This document shows, piece after piece, positions 1 through 11,635 of a stretch of DNA of 64,000 nt (its first letter is position 1; every line of letters begins with the position of its first letter). Source of the stretch: Eledone cirrhosa. Lineage: Eukaryota > Mollusca > Cephalopoda > Octopoda > Eledonidae. Both the position numbers and the translations under genes were made by a program. The stretch is taken from the NCBI GenBank assembly GCA_964016885.1, contig OZ024743.1:123843342-123907341 (forward strand), written 5' to 3'. The notes under the pieces were generated by a model. That model was not told where the DNA came from and searched no databases. It saw nothing but the letters and a program-made list of their open reading frames with translations.

Positions 1-238
1 TATTACACACAGGAACAAACACATGTACTTCAGTGAATATGAATATATATGTGTGTCTGTGTCAGTGTGTGTGTGCGCATATGTATGTGTAAATATATAT
101 GTATATATATATATATGTGTGTGTGAGTGTGGGATTTTAAATGTATATGAATGAGTGTATAAATCTACACATGTACACACAAACATACATACACTGCTAT
201 ATACCAAGATATACATTTGTGTATATGTAGGTATATAC

Positions 239-284
<46 letters not shown>

Positions 285-300
285 GGCGGGCATGTGTGTG
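1..300. repeat. TG/TA low-complexity DNA
   Basis: Alternating purine-pyrimidine tract made of (TG)n and (TA)n blocks, with an uninterrupted (TA)n run at about 246-282. The Tyr-Ile open frames across it are artefacts of the dinucleotide repeat. Confidence 0.9.
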
Positions 301-1017
301 TGCGTGTGTGTCAAACGTATTACTCTGTATCCTTTGAACATCAACAGCGAGACATGGGGGATTTCTGGTGCCTGGACCACACAGGATCTCCAGAATTCCA
401 GCCCAGGGTTTTTTTCTGGAGAGGCACTTCAGTCCCACTGTAAAAACCGGCAGCAACAACATGGGTGGTAGTCTATTATAAGGAAGTAAAATGACCATGC
501 CTACGCTACAAGTATGTCTGTAGGCGTGAAAATGAAAGCTAGTGACATCCTCCCAAAATGCTGGGAAGCATCCGCAGGAGGTTACAACAAATGGAAACAT
601 GGCATAAAGGTAGACATGCTGAAGAGTAACCATAGAAATGTGATAAGGTGAAAAGGTGACAAGTGAGGTGACATCAGTACCACCACAGCCAAATACAGTT
701 TTACCTATAAAAGCTTCCACAGAGTATGCCATCCATGAAATTGGACTGTAGAGTCTTCACAGGTATGATGTCCAAATCATGACTGACCAATGGCGCAAAC
801 TTCATTTTCTCTGGAGACAAACAGATGCCAGAGACAGATGCCAGAAATATGTATATAAAGTCATTCATAAACATGTAGATTCTTTGTTTTTTGTGAGTGT
901 GGGTATATGTACACGTGCATTTATCTGGGCTGCATCAGTGTGTAGTGAAGTTTTACATAAGATATTAATATCTTGCGCAACAATTTTGTATATTTGTGTG
1001 GAAAGCCAACCTATGTG
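301..1017. other. unassigned unique-looking DNA
   Basis: No coding pattern, element end or repeat that I recognise. Open frames here are short, lack motifs, and run into the following (TA)n array. Confidence 0.5.
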
Positions 1018-1745
<728 letters not shown>

Positions 1746-2526
1746 ATTACTGTATCATTAGAGTAGCTCTCTTCCCCTAGCACACATGCAATCGACTACA
1801 GATGCTCACCACTGGAGAATATAAAAGACTTTTATTTTCACTATTTACAAACAAAATCCTGCTGATGAGAATTTTGCCAGTGTTATGTATTCGCCTCAAT
1901 AGAATACTTATAAAAGTATACATTGTATAATGGTCCTATGTTTCTTGTATATACAGCTGAAATGTATTTCTGTTTAATCGGAGATAATATGGGGCTAAAC
2001 AAAAAACAGTACCACCTACAACAGAGCCTATATATGATCGCTCACGCTCATAGCATCCAGACATCCCTAAACAAAGAGTATATATATCTTCCTCTCCCAT
2101 CCAATATTTTTCTTTTAATATTTGTAAGAATGATTGAAGCGAAAAAATATTTAGCATTCATACGATTGAAATATATAAATAGTGAAATTAATTTGAAGAT
2201 ATATAACTATAAAATGATTAAAGTACACATGAACCTGAAAAAATTGCAAAAGTATTTCGTATGATTATCCACCTAAATCGATATTATGGAAAAGTAAGTT
2301 ATCGGCAGATATCGTTGTCAATGGTCAAAGGTACCGTATACAACAACTGAAACTAGCTTTGTTGTGTCATGAAATATTGCCCTAGCTAAACATCCAATAT
2401 TCTGCTAGTAGAATATAATTCTCGTTGTTGAAGTGTTAGATAAAAAAAAAACACAAAAACCTCAACGAGTAATAGCATAAACAATAGTCTAACGCCATAC
2501 TACCGAGTAGACTATCTTCCAGGTCA
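1746..2526. other. AT-rich DNA, nothing recognised
   Basis: No repeat termini, coding motif or RNA gene found. The 113-codon frame from 1923 has no recognisable motif and the low-complexity composition expected by chance in AT-rich DNA. Confidence 0.4.
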
Positions 2527-3290
2527 ATGCTAATGCTGCAGGTAAAATGGAAAATGATTTAAAGAATTTCCTTGTATTCAGTTTAGTTCTCGAGGAATCT
2601 ACAGACATAAATGACAACCCACAACTGGCAGTATTTGTTCATTGTTTCCTCTGATGTAACTGTAGATATGGTAGTAATAAACGAAACAATAAAGAAACAA
2701 CTCGTGGTGTTCACATTAAAAAGTCTGCTTGATAAAACCTTAACAAATGTTGATGTTCCACTGAATAAACTCCTTAGTGTTGCGACAGCTGTAATAGTGG
2801 GAGAAATGCACGATTAATTGCAATTAAGGTAATCCTAGTTTTCCAAATTTGCTCCTTGTTCATTGTATTATTCATTGTGAAAGCCGTGCAGCGAGATAAT
2901 TCAAGTATGAAGATGTTATGAAATCTGTTTTCGGAATTATCATTTTCATATGCTTGAATGAGAAGACCCATGGACATTTCAGAAATTTCATTGAATAACT
3001 GGAGCTTGAAGATAAACATAGCGATGTCTCTACTGCATTGTCAAACAACAATGCCTTGGGTAAGTTTGCGTATTTGTTGGAACCTATTATTACAATTCAT
3101 AAAGCAAATAAACGTTCCTGTCCTCAACTCAAAAGTGATGAATGGATGCAAGATCTAGTGTTCTTTATTGACATAATGAATCATCTGCAAATTCTCAACT
3201 TGGAACCTCAGGGGTGTATATATCAAATTGTTTCTGATTTTACTCAGTTTCAGAATAAAATACCAGTTTTTCAGATATACACACGCATGC
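2527..3290 (+). pseudogene. hAT-type transposase relic (GTF2IRD2/ZBED-like)
   Basis: Conceptual translation, broken across frames, shows three blocks in the order expected of the hAT transposase domain also found in GTF2IRD2- and ZBED-like proteins. About 2570-2640 reads FSLVLEESTDINDNPQLAVF, which carries the first catalytic Asp region (E-S-T-D). About 2850-2890 reads VHCIIHCESRA, resembling the LHCIIHQEALC block. About 3130-3280 reads LKSDEWMQDLVFFIDIMNHL and continues to KIPVFQI. Stops and frameshifts separate the blocks and part of the middle is missing, so no active transposase can be made. The tail runs into the (TATG)n array at 3309. The transposase would bind terminal repeats and cut DNA in the nucleus. 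No terminal repeats were found here. Confidence 0.7.
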
Positions 3291-3308
3291 ATATATTATG
3301 TATATTTG

Positions 3309-3590
3309 TATGTGTGTATGTATGTATGTATGTATGTATGTATGTATGTATGTATGTATGTGTGTATGTATGTATGTATGTATGTATGTATGTATGTATG
3401 TATGTATGTATGTATGTATGTATGTATGTATGTATGTATGTATGCGTGTATGCATGTTTGTATGCACGTGTATGTATGTATATATATGTATATATATGTA
3501 TGTATTTATGCATGTATGTATGCATGCATGTATGTATGTACCAATGTATGTATGTGTATATATATATTTGTATGTATGTATTTATCTACG
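3309..3590. repeat. (TATG)n microsatellite
   Basis: Tetranucleotide array, near perfect from 3313 to about 3450 and degenerate with TA and TGCA interruptions after that. It produces long Met-Tyr-Val-Cys artefact frames. Confidence 0.97.
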
Positions 3591-3786
3591 TAAAAAATGT
3601 TGATTAGTGGTTAGGGTTTCGGCTCACGTTCGCAAGTTATTTGGATTTGCGGCAGTGTATTGTGTCCTTGATAAATTTCATTTTCAGAGTGGTGATAGCC
3701 TGTTTTCCTTGTTCAGTTAGACCAATCACTTCAAAAATATATTCTTGCTTTTGTTAATAGAAATGCAAGGTTTTAATAAAGGTTCT

Positions 3787-3955
3787 GAATTGGCAAGGTC
3801 GCTAGGGCGTCAGATGAAATGCTTTACAATATTTATTTCGGTTCTCTGCGTTCGACGAGTTCAGATCTCGTCTCACGGCGGTCAACTGTACCTTTCATCC
3901 TTTTGAGGTCGATAAATATGTACCAGTCCAATACTATGGTCGATTCCTCCTCTAT
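3787..3955 (+). mobile_element. old tRNA-derived SINE copy
   Basis: Diverged match to the window's main SINE: 'atgctttacaatatt', then a box-B-like 'gagttcagatctcg', then 'cctttcatccttttgaggtc' and 'gataaa'. Its divergence from the young copies suggests an old insertion. No duplication is visible. Confidence 0.55.
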
Positions 3956-4204
3956 TTCTCTTACACACTTCTTCTCTATCACACTCTCTCTCTCTCTCTC
4001 TTTCACAAGGAGAAATTGCTTGTTTGCAAACCTTGATAGGGAATGGGCTCCGCCGAGGTTTAAAGTGCTCAAGATTCGTCGTACGTCAATACAGCACCCC
4101 TATAACTCTACAAGGAGTTGCGAGTCCATATATACAAGGTTTGAACATTTTTTTTATTTACTTAACAAAAGGCGCAAACATTAATGTGTTAAATTTTTTT
4201 AAGA

Positions 4205-4770
4205 CTTCTTTGGTCTGGCATGTTTATATCTTTGTCTTTGACCAGCTATGATTTTCTGTATGTTGGTACGTATATCTTCAGACACAGCTGCTTTAAGAAA
4301 TTTATTTAGATGTATAATGTTTTCTTCCACGGATGATCTTGCAATTATTATTTCATCAATGTATTTAAGCCAAAGATGTAGACTCAATAAAATACTTCAA
4401 TGATCAGAATTTAATCCAATTACATTGGTGAGTAAAATACGTTGCTATATGTTTTCTTATTTATAATACGAAAAATATATTTTGCGGCGCTTGAAGGTAA
4501 AAAATACATATTTGGCTCTTCTTATCTAACAACGTGCTACGCCTAATATAGAAAATATGCTCACAATTGCTACACTTGACATCGCAATTCTTTATTCATC
4601 TAATAACGAGGTATTGATCACCAAAGTTCTCAATGGAAAAATGAGATAATAACTGCAGAATCATCCGTGGAAGAGCACATTATAACTCTAAATAAATTTA
4701 GCCATGTCTGTACGTACCAACATATAAAAAAAATCCTAGCTGGTCAAAGACAAATGGAAATCCTTGGTCA
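4205..4770. repeat. inverted pair of related ~150-bp segments
   Basis: The reverse complement of about 4215-4372 resembles 4640-4765. Shared words include 'tcatccgtggaaga', 'tctaaataaattt' and 'tagctggtcaaagacaaa'. On the minus strand the left segment is open for 62 codons (DEIIIARSSVEENIIHLNKF...), and the right segment has a related peptide in plus orientation (ESSVEEHIITLNKF). It may be a diverged foldback or two copies of an unknown transposon coding fragment; I do not recognise the protein. Confidence 0.55.
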
Positions 4771-5753
4771 TCTGAGAGAGAATTGGACATAGATTCAAGT
4801 ATTTAGTGCTCTAACAACGTCTGTGTGAAAGGTGAAACGGAAATTAAATAATCTCGAATGTATAGTGAAAAATAAATGTGTATAGAATACCTTTAATCCT
4901 GCACATATCTATCTATGTTTATATATGCTAGGTGCTGCATATTTCACCAGCCAGCCAGCCAATGATATGTAGAATTATAGTTATGAGCTTGTATAGCAGC
5001 ATGTGAGCTCAACACAAAACAAAAAGGGACGATAGAAGACGAAACAAACATGATTGTGTGTGGACACAGTATTCTGTCATTCCGTGGCTATAAAAACATA
5101 AAAAATATTCAGCTGGGCAAAGAATAAATTAAAGAAAATTTGAACGGGCTCGGGAACGTAATATAGATAATAGACAGACATGTGCTTCACACCACATATC
5201 TTAATTCATCTAAAAACTAAGGCAGAGTTATGTCTTGTATATTGTATACATATCAATCTTGTATATACAGTAAACATGTGAGGGGGAACATAAAACAAAT
5301 GCGACGAGTGGCGAGGACAAAACGAATGTTCTAACTCATGACTAACTTACATAATATTGAGATATTTGAGTGAATATATATTTCAAGTTTAGAATTTCAA
5401 TGTAATTCTCTTTGAGTTTCTCACAAAAAGCGGCCTCCTAGTGAGAATTTTGTATAAGTAATTTATATTGAATTGCTTAATGTACTTCCTCTGTGTAGGT
5501 TCCCACAAAAACCAATGCAGGATTCTTTCTTTGATAAATTATGTCAATAAATATATACAATTTTACATTCCTATGTATTTGAGGCTTTTAGTTGTGGTTG
5601 ATGTTTAACCACAGGACAGCCTGATCGAGCAGATTTCATGATCTGACCTGCTCCTCGTTTATCAGGATAAGACTATATTATGTAAGATATTTTCTCTGTT
5701 TAAAGCAGCGGTGTGTGATTTGCAGGTATGTTAGTAGATGGAGAGGTAGTTAT

Positions 5754-5754
<1 letters not shown>
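4771..5754. other. unassigned, with a possible small repeat at 5590-5670
   Basis: No coding signal. Around 5590-5670 the sequence 'gatcgagcagatttcatgat' followed by 'ctgacctgctcctcg' is partly self-complementary and resembles a dispersed repeat seen elsewhere in octopus DNA (memory, weak). Confidence 0.35.

Positions 5755-5827
<73 letters not shown>
5755..5827. repeat. (GATA)n at the 3' edge of LINE copy 1
   Basis: About 18 perfect GATA units. On the minus strand this is (TATC)n directly following the LINE 3' end ('...gtggcaaataaatag'). A second (GATA)n tract lies at the opposite edge of the element (11515-11550). Confidence 0.95.
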
Positions 5828-5829
<2 letters not shown>

Positions 5830-6060
5830 ATTTCTATTTATTTGCCACGAGGGCACAAAAGAAGGGGACAAATACACAGTGGGGGAGTTTACATAAATCG
5901 AGTAAAGAAAAAAGGAATAACAATAATAATATAATAATAAAAAGTCCTCAAAAGGGAGGGGGCGTGTTCGGGATTGCACATACCCCCGAAAAGTGTGCAA
6001 CCCTTTTCGCGGGGGAAGCCCAGAGAGGAGGCGCTCCCCCTTTCCTCTTCACTTCTTCAC

Positions 6061-7464
6061 CTACAGAACAATGTAGAGAGAAGGCCCATTTACACGAGCC
6101 ATTCTCGCTTCTTTCACCCACCTTTCATAAAACTGTCTGGGGCCAAGCACTTCTCTCTCCATCCTGATCCTTCTTCCGAAGTGGTATCGGAAGAAGTAAA
6201 CCAGGTGATGGCCGGAGAGAAAGTCACCCGACCTCAGACCTTTCAGGCGCGTCCACCACACAACCTCTTTCATCATGGCTATTACGCACAGAAAGACCGC
6301 CTCTGCTTCGTTTCTGAAGGGAGGCGGCGGCTTGATGTTCACCACAGACTCGGCGGTTAATCGAATCGGCGCCACACGCGACAGCAGTCGTTCGACGTAG
6401 CCCCACAGATCGGCAACGCCCGGGCAGTGTACCAGTGCATGCGCAACGGTTTCCTCGTCGCGCACGCATCTGGGACAGATCTTTTTCGCTGGATCCCTGC
6501 CCGGGCGCCCGTGTCTGTAGAGCTTTTCTCGAACGGGCAGAGCCCCCCGGTAACACTGCCAGGCTAGGGACCTCTGGAAGTTGTCCATGGGTCCCGGGCC
6601 GAAAGTTCTACCGAACAGGCTGGCCAGTTCGTCCTCCTCCATGCCTAGCGACTCTCCAAGGGTGTCGTCGCCCCTGCTAGCCACCAGCCCTCTATAGAAT
6701 GTCGAGGTGGATTCTCCACTGATAGTCGGGTCCGCTTGCCAGATAGACGTGAGCGCCTGGGCACACTCGGTGTGCCAGTTGCCCAGTTTTCTCGGTCTTT
6801 GCTTCACCCAGGATTGCAGCTCGGTGAGCGAGACGAGCTGTGGGAAGGCTCGCCTCACAAACGGGGCCCACACCGGCTGACCGGTGAGGAATACCTGTAG
6901 ATGCCGTAGCCTCAATGCGTGCCTACGCATCAACAGCCACGGCATACCCAGCCCTCCTTTCGAAGGGTGCTGGCAGCAGATGGATCTCCTCACCATGGGA
7001 GGCCGCTTCTTCCAGAGGAACTGGAAGAGCATGCGTTCCATGATGGTGATCTTTTCCTTGGGGCAAGGCACGACGGTCAGGCGGTAGCAGATGACGGACG
7101 CTATGTAAGCGTTCGTCACCTCCGCCCGACCTTTCAGTGATAGTTTGCACTTGGCCCACTTCTGGGTCAGCGCAAACACCCTGCTCGTCACCTCGCCCCA
7201 ATTCTTCTCCACCTGGAGGTCCGGTCCGAACCAGACCCCGAGCAGCTTCACCGGGCCCTCCGTCCACCGCCCGACGACACCGTCTAACGGCATCGGTTTG
7301 CGCCTCCATGTTCCGAGTTGCAAACCGACTGACTTGTCCCGGTTCAGCCTAGCCCCCGTCAGCCTTTCGTATTCCTCCAGTAGGGTGGCGATCGCCCCGA
7401 TTTCGGAGGCGTCCGCCACCATTACTGTTACGTCGTCGGCATAGGCCGAGACCGCTTTGTGCAA
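6061..7464 (-). pseudogene. LINE copy 1 ORF2, RT palm/thumb and C-terminal part
   Basis: Open for 467 codons. It begins just upstream of the catalytic YADDVTVMV box of reverse transcriptase (metal-binding Asp pair). It continues through GARLNRDKSVGLQLG, VKLLGVWFGPDLQVEKNW, and a C-terminal cysteine/histidine motif ICPRCVRDEETVAHALVHCP (C-x2-C ... H-x4-H/C type) usual in non-LTR ORF2 proteins. In an active element this part copies element RNA into cDNA at the nicked target. It is in a different frame from the upstream RT segment because of a frameshift near 7465. This long intact stretch suggests fairly recent inactivation. It is followed on the minus strand by a ~230-bp 3' UTR. Confidence 0.85.
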
Positions 7465-8309
7465 TCCCGGTTACAGGGGGTATGCCCCGCAGCAACTCCA
7501 ACTTCCGCAGCAGTTTCTCGAGAGTCAATACGTACAGAAGGGAGGAGAGGGGGCACCCCTGTCTGATGAAACGGCTCCGAGAGGTAGCCGTTTACTTTAA
7601 TCCTAGAGTAGATGTTGCCACTGTGCATGGCAGAAATCCAGCCTCTGAAAACGGGTCCGAAGCCCGCCGCCGCTAGCACCGCATCCACATCCAGGTAACC
7701 ATGGTCGACCCTATCGAACGCCTTAGATTGATCCAAGTTGATCAGGTCCCCACCAAAGCCGGGTTCGTTGCCAACCCTCTCTATGATGTATCGCATGAGG
7801 TGGAGGTTGTCGTGAATGGACCTGGACGGGATAGCGCATGTCTGCGCGTCTCCCACCAAACCACCCACCACAAGCGCCAACCTCTTCGCCAACACCTTGG
7901 CCAAAATCTGTAACTCTGCATTCAGCAGAGTTATGGGCCTAAAGTTACTTAAGTCGTCCCCCTTGCTCTCGTCCTTCCTCACTAGCGTGACCACGCCCTT
8001 GGTCACTGAACAGGGAATTCTCCCGTTCTGTTGCCAGTTGCAATAGACAGCCTCGAGGAGTTCGGAGAACAAGGCCGGCATAGCTAGATAAAGTTCGTAT
8101 GGTAGACCATCGAGACCCGGAGATTTGCGTCTGCTGCATTGGCTGAGCGCTTCCCCGATTTCAGTGGCTGTGATTGGCCTTTCGCAGCACTCCACTTCGC
8201 CGCTCGAAAGACGCGGTAGACCGTCGAGGTATGGACCTAAGCCACATCCCCGACCGGGCTCCCGCCTCCTCCGAACAGTCGAGCAAAGTGCCTTTGAAAG
8301 GCCTCGCAC
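7428..8309 (-). pseudogene. LINE copy 1 ORF2, RT fingers segment
   Basis: Encodes the N-terminal half of the RT: KSPGLDGLPYELYLAMP (block 1), SNFRPITLLNAELQILAKVL (block 2), then INLDQSKAFDRVDHGYLDVD, which holds the first catalytic Asp. Compared with copy 2, the QGCPLSS block is destroyed by a small deletion and frameshift near 7560; the residual amino acids 'VPPLLPSVRIDS' are the out-of-frame reading of that block. A second shift near 7465 restores the downstream frame. Copy 2 reads '...YLEAVLKAAGF' where this copy has 'YLDVDAVLAAAGF', a small in-frame insertion. It overlaps the endonuclease-linker frame at its start. Confidence 0.85.
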
Positions 8310-9493
8310 ATCCGCTCAGGTTCAAGGATCACCCGTCCATCCTGGTCTCGCAAAGACCGAATGGTGGATTTAATCCCACTCTTGGCTTCTGTCACCCGGG
8401 CCCAGCTAACAGCTTTGGTCCCCTCGTTTCCTAAAGCACGTATTTTACTTCGGACAACGCAGCCTTCGTGCTTCGCGTCAAAGAACTGGCTCAACGCCGT
8501 TCTCGCCGCTAACACTCTGGCTACGTCTCCGCTCCTAATCGCCTCTTCTAGTTTATCTGTTAACTCCCTTTCCTTCCTATTTCTATTCGCCGCTAGTTCC
8601 TTACTGTAACCTATCGAACTTACTCTAATCTCTCTCTTTAGAGATACCCCCCACCTACTGTTGACGATCGCTCCCGTCAACCGCATCTTAACTAAGCTAC
8701 TAATCCGGTTCCTGTAATCTTTCTTTGCCGGCAAGGACAAGTTCATCTTCCAGTAACCGGGACCCTGTCTATGTGTTCTATCAAGGTTGACCACGCAGGT
8801 CACTAATTTGTGATCTGAATAGCCAACCATGATCAATTCTGGACAACTAAATACGTCCCTATCCTTACTCCTAACCAAAAACCTATCTAGGTACGATCTA
8901 GATTGTCCACTGCGGTTTGCCCAGGTCCAGGTTGGCGCAGTTAGACAATCTAGTCGAAATCTATCGACCAGGTCGAATCGATCGAGTAACCCCTTGAGGC
9001 TGCTACACCCCCCTCTATCGGGACATGCCCCTGCATAGTCCCAACGCGCATCTAGGATTCCATTCCAGTCCCCCACTAAAAGCAGGGAACGCGACGTTCC
9101 TAGAAAAGTCTCCAGACGCTGGAAGAAGTCGGCTCTTTCAGCCCCGAAGGGGGCATAAAGACCGACCAGTCTGAAAGCCCCGCCTTCACCGCCTCCGACG
9201 TCCAGCACCAGTAATCGACCCCCCGGGTCCGAGTGAACAATCTGTACGTCGAGAGCCAGACGTTTATCCAGCAGTACGGCAACTCCCCCCCCCCCGCCTC
9301 CGGGTTGACAGAGAGATGCGTGCATCTCAAAGTCATCGAAGGCGGGAGCCAGCTGTCGCACGCTGCTGATCCGACTCTCGCAAACAACCATCACATCTAT
9401 ACTTCGTGACCTGAGGTCACTTAGTAGCTTTGCTTGCTTCCAAGCTGAGCCCAGGCCACGCGCGTTCAAACAGCCAACTCTCAATTGATCTAT
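8237..9493 (-). pseudogene. LINE copy 1 ORF2, APE endonuclease and linker
   Basis: About 415 codons open. N-terminal apurinic-like endonuclease motifs: VGCLNARGLG (Asn), VVCESRIS (catalytic Glu), LLVGDWNGILDARWDY (GDWN), SYLDRFLV and YSDHKLVTCVV (catalytic SDH). This enzyme would nick the target strand to prime reverse transcription. All expected catalytic residues are visible. The codon that aligns with the ORF2 ATG of copy 2 reads ATA here (9491-9493) and overlaps the ORF1 TAG stop, so the normal start appears lost; a non-ATG start in frame is TTG at about 9484. Downstream it shifts frame into the RT segment near 8240-8310. Confidence 0.85.
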
Positions 9494-9914
9494 TTTGGTG
9501 TTGAAAGTGAAGAAAGAAAAGCACCTACCTCTCCGGGTTGTGTAATTTCCATGGCGTCAGGTGTGTTGGGTGGAGGGGTGTTTTGTGGTGGTGTGGGGGT
9601 GCCCGAGTGTGGTGGGGTTGGGGTGTTTGGAGTTGTGTCAGGGAGAGGGGAGGTTATGGGGAAATCTTTCAAGAGGACGCGATTTAACGGTTTTAAACAG
9701 GGGGGGGGCTCACGTCCTGTCTAAATTGTTCTTTTAAGGAACGATAAAGGTCCAGAGGGACCTTTATCATTTTTAAATGGGTGAAGTTCTCTGTTGAGAT
9801 AAAGTTTGGCCCTTCGGTCTGCACCAAAGGGCTATTGTTTATTAATTTAAACAGTTTTTTGTTTTCTTTATTTATATATGTGTATTGCAATCTCTTTTTT
9901 TGTGATGCTGTCAA
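9490..9914 (-). pseudogene. LINE copy 1 ORF1, C-terminal segments
   Basis: Two overlapping frames. 9693-9914 encodes a conserved block (LKMIKVPLDLYRSLKEQF, then RQDVSPP). 9490-9672 encodes a Pro/Thr-rich tail ending AFLSSLSTPK and a TAG stop. Copy 2 has the same architecture (LKLIRVTTLQYETLKENF, then HDVGPP). A run of G/C at about 9701-9707 probably marks the frameshift between them. Function unknown; it is the end of the RNA-binding ORF1 protein. Confidence 0.65.
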
Positions 9915-10098
9915 TGTTTCGGAGAGGGGAGGCGCAGATTTATTTTTGTTTGTTGAGGGTGGGGTGTTTTTTATTGGAGTTGGTGTTTGTGTGTGGGTTA
10001 TTTGTGCTGTGCTGGGTGTGTGCTTTCTTTTTTTTCTTTTAACTTGTCTGAAGGCTTCTCCTCCTTCTTCTTCAGAAGTTGGGGGAAACTCTTCAGCG

Positions 10099-10911
10099 CT
10101 AGGTGGGAGGGACGTCGTGTCTGGTTGTTTTTTTTGCGGGAGGGGTAGATTTGTTCCTGTTTTTTTTATTATTTGTTTGGAATGCGTTTTGTGGTGGTGG
10201 TGGTGCTGTTTGTGTCGTGCTTGTGGTTGGTAATGGTGGTGGTGGTGTTTGTGTTGGTGATGGTGGTGGTGATTTTTGTGTCGTGCTTGTGTTTGGTGCT
10301 GGTGGTGGTGATGTTTGTGTTGTGCTTGGTGGTGTTTGTATTTTGTTTGCTGTGTGTGGTATTAGTGTATTTTTGGAGGTGGGTGGTGTTGGTGTACTGT
10401 TTGTGGTGGGTGTGGGCAATAGTCCTTTTTGGGGGATACGTTTCGGGCAGTTAGCCTTAATGTGTCCCCTTTCCGTGCATAAATAGCATGCTGGTCTTCT
10501 CCCCTCTACAATTATATCTATTGGGGTGAGCTCATCCAGCCAGATGCGATCCGGGATTTGTGCTATTCTTTCGGGCCTCATTTGGACTAGTAGGTCGAGG
10601 CCCATTCCCAGGAACGCATCTCCGGATGCCTTCCCCATTGACAGCACTGTGTCCTCGCCCATGTCTATGAAGCCAGCAATAGCCCACCAGAAGTCCATTG
10701 TGGGCAGCATTGTTTGTATTTTTACTCTCTGTGTTCTTCTACCCATGTAGGAGGGATAGAAGCTGTATGTTGTCGATGAGAGTGGGCTTAGGGAAAGCTT
10801 CTGCGCCGTTTCCTTGTCTTTTGTTAAGACCGAAATGCTGCCATAGAGTCGGTCCTTTCGTATGAAGAGAATATTCTTCATATAGTCTTTTAGGACCAAC
10901 TCTATCTCCAT
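10099..10911 (-). pseudogene. LINE copy 1 ORF1, core with CCHC zinc knuckle
   Basis: 270 codons. A globular N-terminal part (about residues 1-130: MEIELVLKDYMKNILFIRKD ... FWWAIAGFIDMGEDTVLSMG) is followed by a zinc knuckle CYLCTERGHIKANC (C-x2-C-x4-H-x4-C) at about residues 143-156. A long Thr/Pro/Asn-rich low-complexity tail then gives the (GTG/GTT)-rich plus-strand appearance of 10,150-10,400. ORF1 proteins of Tx1-like elements bind element RNA and package the ribonucleoprotein. The upstream N-terminus lies in another frame beyond a poly-G run at 10997-11010. The homologous knuckle in copy 2 has lost its last Cys. Confidence 0.8.
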
Positions 10912-10943
10912 TTGGCTGGGCTGTGCTGGCTTTCTTGTTTGGT

Positions 10944-11315
10944 TTAGGATTGTTCTGAAGAGAACTGTGTTCTCTGTTCTCGCTTTCTTGAATTCTGGGG
11001 GGGGGGGGGGGAGTTAATGGAAAACATTCCGTTCTCCCCCAAAACAATGTGTTTCTTTGCTTCGGCCAGTTTTTCTCTGGCGGCAGTTAGGTCTATTGGT
11101 GTAAATGTTATGGACTGTTTTGTTTTCTGGGCGAAAGTTGCCTTGTTGTTATTTGTATTATTATTTTCTGTTTGTTTGTTTTCCGTTTGCTCATTTTCCG
11201 TAACATTTGTTTTTTCATTTTCCTTGTCTAATTTTGTTGTATTTATTTTTTGTTCTTCAGACTTGGGGGGCGTGGCAGAGCTAATGGCAGACATGTCTGC
11301 CATCTTTTCCGCCAT
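10944..11315 (-). pseudogene. LINE copy 1 ORF1, N-terminal part
   Basis: Starts with MAEKMADMSAISSATPPKSE and continues through a Lys/Glu/Asn/Thr-rich region, then a conserved-looking DLTAAREKLAEAKKHIVLG. The frame ends after a long C-homopolymer (minus strand; G-run at 10997-11010 on plus), a likely slippage or replication frameshift separating it from the core segment. The ATG at 11315 is chosen because the preceding leader is non-coding and rich in stops. Confidence 0.65.
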
Positions 11316-11514
11316 GCTGCCAAGAAAGAAATTTTACAGCAAAATAGATATTTATTTTACCCCCTAAAAAGGGGGTAAATGTAAAAATGTTTCCCTAAAT
11401 AACAGGGGTTAGTGTTCCAAATGTGTTGCACTGAAAGATTTATCTGGTACTTACTATAGTAAGGGTAAATCCCGATGGAATAGCGGAGCCGATGTGAAGC
11501 GTGTCTTACTCTAT

Positions 11515-11550
11515 CAAGATAGATAGGTAGATAGATAGATAGATAGATAC
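11515..11550. repeat. (GATA)n at the 5' edge of LINE copy 1
   Basis: Imperfect GATA/GGTA units ending 'gatagatagatacatg'. Paired with the (GATA)n at 5755-5827 it brackets the LINE. Confidence 0.85.
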
Positions 11551-11582
11551 ATGATGGCTGCCCCCTCGTTATCGAGTATGGG

Positions 11583-11635
11583 CATTGCACGATATACCAT
11601 TATTAATAATTATTAATTAATTCTATCGTGCAATA
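11583..11635. other. 11-bp-stem hairpin
   Basis: 'attgcacgata' and 'tatcgtgcaat' are perfect inverted repeats around an AT-rich loop of TTATTAA units. No function assigned. Confidence 0.7.

Larger units (their letters stand above)
5828..11514 (-). mobile_element. Tx1-like (L1 group) LINE, copy 1, near full length
   Basis: About 5.7 kb in minus orientation: 5' leader (11514-11316), ORF1 with a CCHC knuckle (11315-9490), then ORF2 with an APE-type endonuclease and reverse transcriptase (9493-6061), then a short 3' UTR. Gene order, the zinc-knuckle ORF1, GDWN and SDH endonuclease motifs, the LDQSKAFDRVDH and YADD boxes and the tail 'LLGVWFGPDLQ' fit the Tx1 branch of L1-type elements. ORF2 retains long open stretches but has at least two frameshifts in RT, and ORF1 has at least two. 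The 3' end shares 'tatttgccac' with copy 2. No unique target-site duplication is visible, as expected if the insertion was into (GATA)n. Confidence 0.85.

Noticed and set aside
779..1010. Host exon suggested by an open frame before the (TA)n
   Set aside because: No splice signals, motif or conservation evidence; most of the frame is repeat-derived.
3240..3603. Met-Tyr-Val-Cys and Thr-Tyr-Ile-His repeat frames (also 11828-12160)
   Set aside because: Translations of (TATG)n and (CATA)n tetranucleotide arrays.
5755..5827. CRISPR-like array
   Set aside because: Simple tetranucleotide repeat without spacers; a eukaryotic context.
10103..10486. Plus-strand Val/Gly-rich frames opposite LINE ORF1
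   Set aside because: Antisense shadow of the Thr/Pro-rich ORF1 tail on the minus strand; same for 27332-28102.
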